NCBI GenBank assembly: GCA_018381425.1
Contig: JAGZRY010000064.1
Coordinates: forward strand, 1 to 7,978
DNA from: Haemophilus parainfluenzae
GTDB lineage: Bacteria; Pseudomonadota; Gammaproteobacteria; Enterobacterales; Pasteurellaceae
Length of the DNA: 7,978 bases
Direction of reading: 5' to 3'
Shown here: positions 5,846-7,978 of the stretch, in pieces
Layout of the letters: every line of letters starts with the position of its first letter
Numbering within the stretch: the stretch's first letter is position 1
Made by a program: the position numbers and the translations under genes
The notes under the pieces: model-generated
Database searches by the model: none
Told to the model about the DNA's origin: nothing
What the model saw: the letters and a program-made list of their open reading frames with translations, nothing else

Positions 5846-6181
5846 CTACCTCTCTTTTTCTAACAATTTTTTGACCTCATCTACCGTTAGAACTTTTCCA
5901 TAAGATATAACTTTACCATGAAACACAAGAGCAGGCGTAGACATCACACCATAACTTGCGATTTGTGCAAAATCCGTAATGTGTTCTATCTCAAAATCAA
6001 GATTTAATTCTGCCAAAGCACTTCGAGTAGCTTTTTCTAACTCCTTACATTTTGCACAGCCAGAACCAAGTATTTTAATGCCCTTATCATTTTTCTTTTT
6101 TTCTGCATTTGTCATGTTTTCTGGTGTACAATTTCCACCGCAACAACAAGATGTTTCTTTCTTTTTTCCAAATAATTTCAT
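5846..6181 (-). CDS. Thioredoxin-fold redox protein with Cys-rich N-terminus
   Basis: A 111-residue small thioredoxin-like protein of the redox-active disulfide type often found with DUF318-type permeases and ars genes. Residues 34-111 form the fold. GSGCAKC (40-45... active-site C42 and C45) is the CxxC motif, STP at 81-83 holds the cis-proline, and the end is a charged helix. The N-terminal extension contains C12, C13, C14 and C18 (SCCCGGNC), then a lysine-rich linker. No signal peptide is seen, so it is probably cytosolic. Its ATG at 6181 follows a TAAAGGAG ribosome site that includes the permease stop codon. It might reduce ArsC or deliver metalloid to a transporter; neither role is proven. 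Confidence 0.88.
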   Translation of the reverse strand: MKLFGKKKETSCCCGGNCTPENMTNAEKKKNDKGIKILGSGCAKCKELEKATRSALAELNLDFEIEHITDFAQIASYGVMSTPALVFHGKVISYGKVLTVDEVKKLLEKER

Positions 6182-6196
6182 AATTCATTCGCTCCT

Positions 6197-7210
6197 TTAA
6201 ATCAATAATGTGCTAAAAATATTAAATCCGTAACCTACAATGATAATACCGATGGCACATATAGCAATAAACAATGTCAGCAATTTAGGTTTTACTGCCT
6301 TTTTCAGCATAATAAGAGATGGCAAACTTAACGTAGTAACAGCCATCATAAAGGATAATATTGTTCCTAATTGTGCTCCTTTTGCAAGCAAGGCTTCTGC
6401 TACGGGGATTGTTCCAAAAATATCGGCATACATTGGAATACCTACAATAGTAGCTAAAATTACGCCAAATGGATTTTCACTACCTAAAACACTTTCTATT
6501 AAAGATTGAGGTAACCAATTATGAATAATCGCACCAATACCAACACCAACTAAGATATAAGGAAATACTTTTTTAAATGTGTCTGTAACTTGTTCTTTGG
6601 CAAACTGTATTCTATCTGATTTTGTTAATGTAGGCGAACTAATGTCCACACTTCCTGCATTTGTAACAAATTCTTCTACATATTTTTCCATGTGCAACTT
6701 TTCAATCAATGTACCGCCCAAAACTGCAATTACCAATCCTAAAATAACATAAGCAACTGCTATCTTCGCTCCAAAGATACTCATAAGCAATACAAGACTT
6801 CCTAAATCCACCATCGGAGAAGATATTAAAAAGGAAAATGTAACCCCTAATGGTAATCCTGCACTTGTAAATCCAATGAACAATGGTATAGAAGAACATG
6901 AGCAAAATGGTGTAACCGTTCCAAGCAATGCCGAGATAATATTTGCTCCTATTCCATGAAAGCGTCCTAATATTTTTTTACTTCTTTCTGGTGGAAAATA
7001 ACTTTGTATATATGAAATCATAAAAATAAGCACACATAGCAGGATTGTGATTTTAATGACATCATAAATGAAAAACTGAAAACTTCCACCTAACTGACTG
7101 TTAATATCCAATCCTATTGTTGATAACAAATCTCCGATAAGACCGTTCAGCCATTTCATACCAAGTATCTGGTCTTGAATAAATAACCAAATTGAATTTA
7201 AGATTTCCAA
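6197..7210 (-). CDS. arsP: DUF318/COG0701-family permease, ArsP-like
   Basis: A 337-residue polytopic membrane protein. Hydrophobic segments appear at about 50-70, 90-115, 120-165, 215-232, 248-270, 280-300 and 308-336, with a charged cytosolic stretch around 167-212. The family signature TPFCSCSSIPLF places C103 and C105 in a membrane segment, followed by SSPMVDLGS, and GIPMYADIFGTIPVAEAL (257-274) is the second half's counterpart. Members such as Campylobacter ArsP export trivalent organoarsenicals; others are only annotated as permeases or metal exporters, so the substrate is inferred from the ars context. The start is TTG at 7210 with AAAGGAGG seven bases upstream. A 16-bp ArsR-like box and a small hairpin lie between it and arsR. 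Confidence 0.88.
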   Translation of the reverse strand: MEILNSIWLFIQDQILGMKWLNGLIGDLLSTIGLDINSQLGGSFQFFIYDVIKITILLCVLIFMISYIQSYFPPERSKKILGRFHGIGANIISALLGTVTPFCSCSSIPLFIGFTSAGLPLGVTFSFLISSPMVDLGSLVLLMSIFGAKIAVAYVILGLVIAVLGGTLIEKLHMEKYVEEFVTNAGSVDISSPTLTKSDRIQFAKEQVTDTFKKVFPYILVGVGIGAIIHNWLPQSLIESVLGSENPFGVILATIVGIPMYADIFGTIPVAEALLAKGAQLGTILSFMMAVTTLSLPSLIMLKKAVKPKLLTLFIAICAIGIIIVGYGFNIFSTLLI

Positions 7211-7229
7211 AATAATTCCTCCTTTTTAT

Positions 7230-7245
7230 ATCAATTTTTTTTGAT
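7230..7245. promoter_or_regulatory. ArsR-box-like palindrome inside the ars operon
   Basis: ATCAATTTTTTTTGAT, followed on plus by GTG, has the same 16-bp length, ATCAA/TTGAT ends and flanking GTG as the promoter-distal box at 7661-7676. It lies 12 bases from the permease ribosome site. The extended -10-like TGATATAAA on the minus strand overlaps it, but the implied transcript start would fall in the ribosome site. A repressor roadblock is more plausible than a standard promoter. Confidence 0.55.
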
Positions 7246-7257
7246 GTGAAGTGTTTT

Positions 7258-7282
7258 TATAAAAGCCACCCGAAGATGACTT
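7258..7282 (-). terminator. Small UUCG-loop hairpin after arsR
   Basis: Directly after the arsR stop the minus strand reads GTCATC, loop TTCG, GGTGGC, then TTTTAT. The six core pairs include two G-T wobbles, A-T pairs extend them, and the loop is closed C-G, the stable tetraloop arrangement. The T-tract is short, so partial termination is likely. This could make arsR transcript more abundant than that of the four downstream genes. Confidence 0.45.
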
Positions 7283-7588
7283 CTATAAACAGCATTGTGG
7301 TGTTTGCTCCTTATCTGCTGTTGTTAATTCTAGCAAACGCCTAGAGGCATATTCACTTCCAGCTTTACTAAGGCTGTAATGTGTCCATTTCCCGTCTTGT
7401 CTGCTAATAACAATGCCAGACTCGCAAAGTATTTTCATATGATACGATAAAGCCGATTGCCCTATATTCATAGTATCAATTAAAACACAGGCACATTTTT
7501 CTCCGCTTTTTAAATGATTTAAAATTGTCAATCGCTTTTCATCGCAAAGTGCTTTAAATATCTTTATATCTTTTGAAAAATCTGTCAT
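7283..7588 (-). CDS. arsR: ArsR-family arsenite-responsive repressor
   Basis: A winged-helix repressor that leaves its operator when As(III) binds. The 101-residue product starts FKALCDEKRLTIL (11-23) and has the metalloid motif EKCACVL with C32 and C34, matching the ELCVCDL motif of classical ArsR. The recognition helix is around GQSALSYHMKIL (43-54), and the wing around RQDGKWTHYSL (63-73). Extra cysteines C15, C55 and the terminal C99-C100 could provide a third ligand. I choose ATG at 7588 because AGGTGG lies five bases upstream; the GTG at 7597 is inside that ribosome site. It is first in the operon and the nearby palindromes are its likely operators. Confidence 0.93.
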   Translation of the reverse strand: MTDFSKDIKIFKALCDEKRLTILNHLKSGEKCACVLIDTMNIGQSALSYHMKILCESGIVISRQDGKWTHYSLSKAGSEYASRRLLELTTADKEQTPQCCL

Positions 7589-7602
7589 ACCGTCCACCTC
7601 AC

Positions 7603-7618
7603 ATCAAATATTTTTGAT
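7603..7618. promoter_or_regulatory. ArsR operator 1, at the transcript start
   Basis: ATCAAATATTTTTGAT is an imperfect palindrome (ATCAAA/TTTGAT arms). It lies just downstream of the -10 on the minus strand, covering the predicted transcript start, and ends shortly before the arsR ribosome site. An exact copy lies 58 bp upstream. Confidence 0.75.
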
Positions 7619-7624
7619 ATAAGT

Positions 7625-7653
7625 ATAATAACTCCCGAAACCATTTTTGTCAA
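7625..7653 (-). promoter_or_regulatory. ars operon promoter
   Basis: On the minus strand a perfect TTGACA (7648-7653) and TATTAT (7625-7630) are separated by 17 bases. The promoter sits between two identical operator palindromes and drives arsR and the four genes behind it. Confidence 0.8.
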
Positions 7654-7660
7654 TAGATAT

Positions 7661-7676
7661 ATCAAATATTTTTGAT
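7661..7676. promoter_or_regulatory. ArsR operator 2, upstream of -35
   Basis: This is an exact copy of the 16-bp palindrome at 7603-7618, also flanked by T-rich sequence and followed by GTGT on plus. It lies seven bases upstream of the -35. Two sites bracketing the promoter would allow cooperative binding by ArsR dimers. Confidence 0.72.
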
Positions 7677-7691
7677 GTGTTCTTTTTGCAT

Positions 7692-7877
7692 TTAATTTAA
7701 CCCATTAGAAAAGACACTATATTTCAAGTGTCGTTCTTCCATAACTTTGTATAACCTTCTATAAGTCGTTACATAAGGCTCTTTCATTTGTTGTAAAATA
7801 GTTGTAAATCGCTTGATATTTTCTCTTTCAAATCTCTCTAAATGCTGTATGTATGCGGATAATTTGCATTTTAGCAC
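7692..7877 (-). CDS. Unrecognised small protein or gene remnant
   Basis: A 61-codon frame with a GTG at 7877 and no ribosome site. The frame stays open upstream to a TGA at 7926-7928 but has no ATG there. The peptide is helical and charged (IQHLERFERENIKRF, then YRRLYKVMEERHLKYSVF) with no motif I know. It ends only 16 bp before the ars operator. It may be a small conserved protein of the element or the 3' end of a gene cut when the ars cassette was acquired. I do not assign a function. Confidence 0.35.
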   Translation of the reverse strand: MLKCKLSAYIQHLERFERENIKRFTTILQQMKEPYVTTYRRLYKVMEERHLKYSVFSNGLN

Positions 7878-7901
7878 TGTTTTTATGATAAAAATAGGGA
7901 G

Positions 7902-7978
7902 ATGACAGCCACCGGAGATATATGTTCAACATACTCTGAAATGACCATGAAAATTTGTGATGGTTATGAAAAGAGGTG
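7902..7978 (+). CDS. Possible start of a plus-strand frame, partial
   Basis: An ATG at 7902 begins a frame open for 25 codons to the window edge (MTATGDICSTYSEMTMKICD...). AGGGAG directly touches the ATG, which is too close for a normal ribosome site. The window itself ends in AAAGAGGTG, which looks like the ribosome site of a plus-strand gene starting just outside. The short frame may therefore be only its leader. It overlaps the open frame on the other strand. Confidence 0.2.
   Translation, partial: MTATGDICSTYSEMTMKICDGYEKR

Noticed and set aside
5979..6509. Plus-strand frames at 5979-6200 and 6240-6509
   Set aside because: Antisense to the thioredoxin-like and permease genes, with no independent support.
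6702..6905. Minus-strand 67-codon frame inside the permease gene
   Set aside because: Out-of-frame shadow; the permease frame has the family motifs.
7225..7230. Possible separate promoter for the permease gene (TATAAA on minus)
   Set aside because: The implied transcript start falls within the ribosome site and no -35 stands at proper spacing.

Overview
The window looks like part of an integrative, mobilizable element in a low-GC Gram-positive bacterium (Bacillota). It is AT-rich throughout, has strong AGGAGG-type ribosome binding sites, and its mobility genes resemble those of the Tn916 family. Nearly every gene is on the minus strand, so transcription runs from high to low coordinates. The species cannot be named from this stretch.

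Left edge (1-270): the last codons of a plus-strand gene, probably host, are followed by an intrinsic terminator. The terminator's T-tract runs straight into a T-rich / seven-base / A-rich junction of the type used by Tn916 integrase, so the element end probably lies near 92-110. A second plus-strand hairpin follows before the integrase gene.

Recombination module (270-1742): a Tn916-type tyrosine integrase, a 12-bp inverted repeat with a long loop, and a Tn916-type Xis.

Non-coding and repeat region (1743-2768): about 1 kb without a convincing gene. It holds a possible promoter toward xis and an interspersed array of two repeat families (three copies of A, four of B).

Mobilization module (2769-4360): a MobT (Tn916 Orf20-type) relaxase with an N-terminal helix-turn-helix. 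Upstream of it lie two minus-strand hairpins, a perfect 10-bp inverted repeat, a G/C hairpin closely resembling the nic region of ICEBs1/Tn916-type oriT, and a GC-rich nested inverted repeat. No coupling ATPase, other conjugation gene or Tn916 regulatory gene is seen in the window, so transfer probably depends on a helper conjugative element, unless those genes lie further right.

Arsenic cassette (4395-7676): arsR, a CSCSS-motif permease (ArsP-like), a thioredoxin-fold protein with a Cys-rich N-terminus, an ACR3 arsenite exporter and a thioredoxin-linked arsenate reductase form one minus-strand operon. A near-consensus promoter is flanked by two identical 16-bp operator-like palindromes, and a third related one lies between arsR and the permease gene. 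ArsC would reduce arsenate to arsenite, ACR3 would export arsenite, the permease may handle trivalent organoarsenicals, and ArsR would derepress the operon on As(III) binding.

Right edge (7677-7978): an unrecognised minus-strand open frame, possibly a remnant, and at most the start of a plus-strand frame. The other end of the element is not visible.
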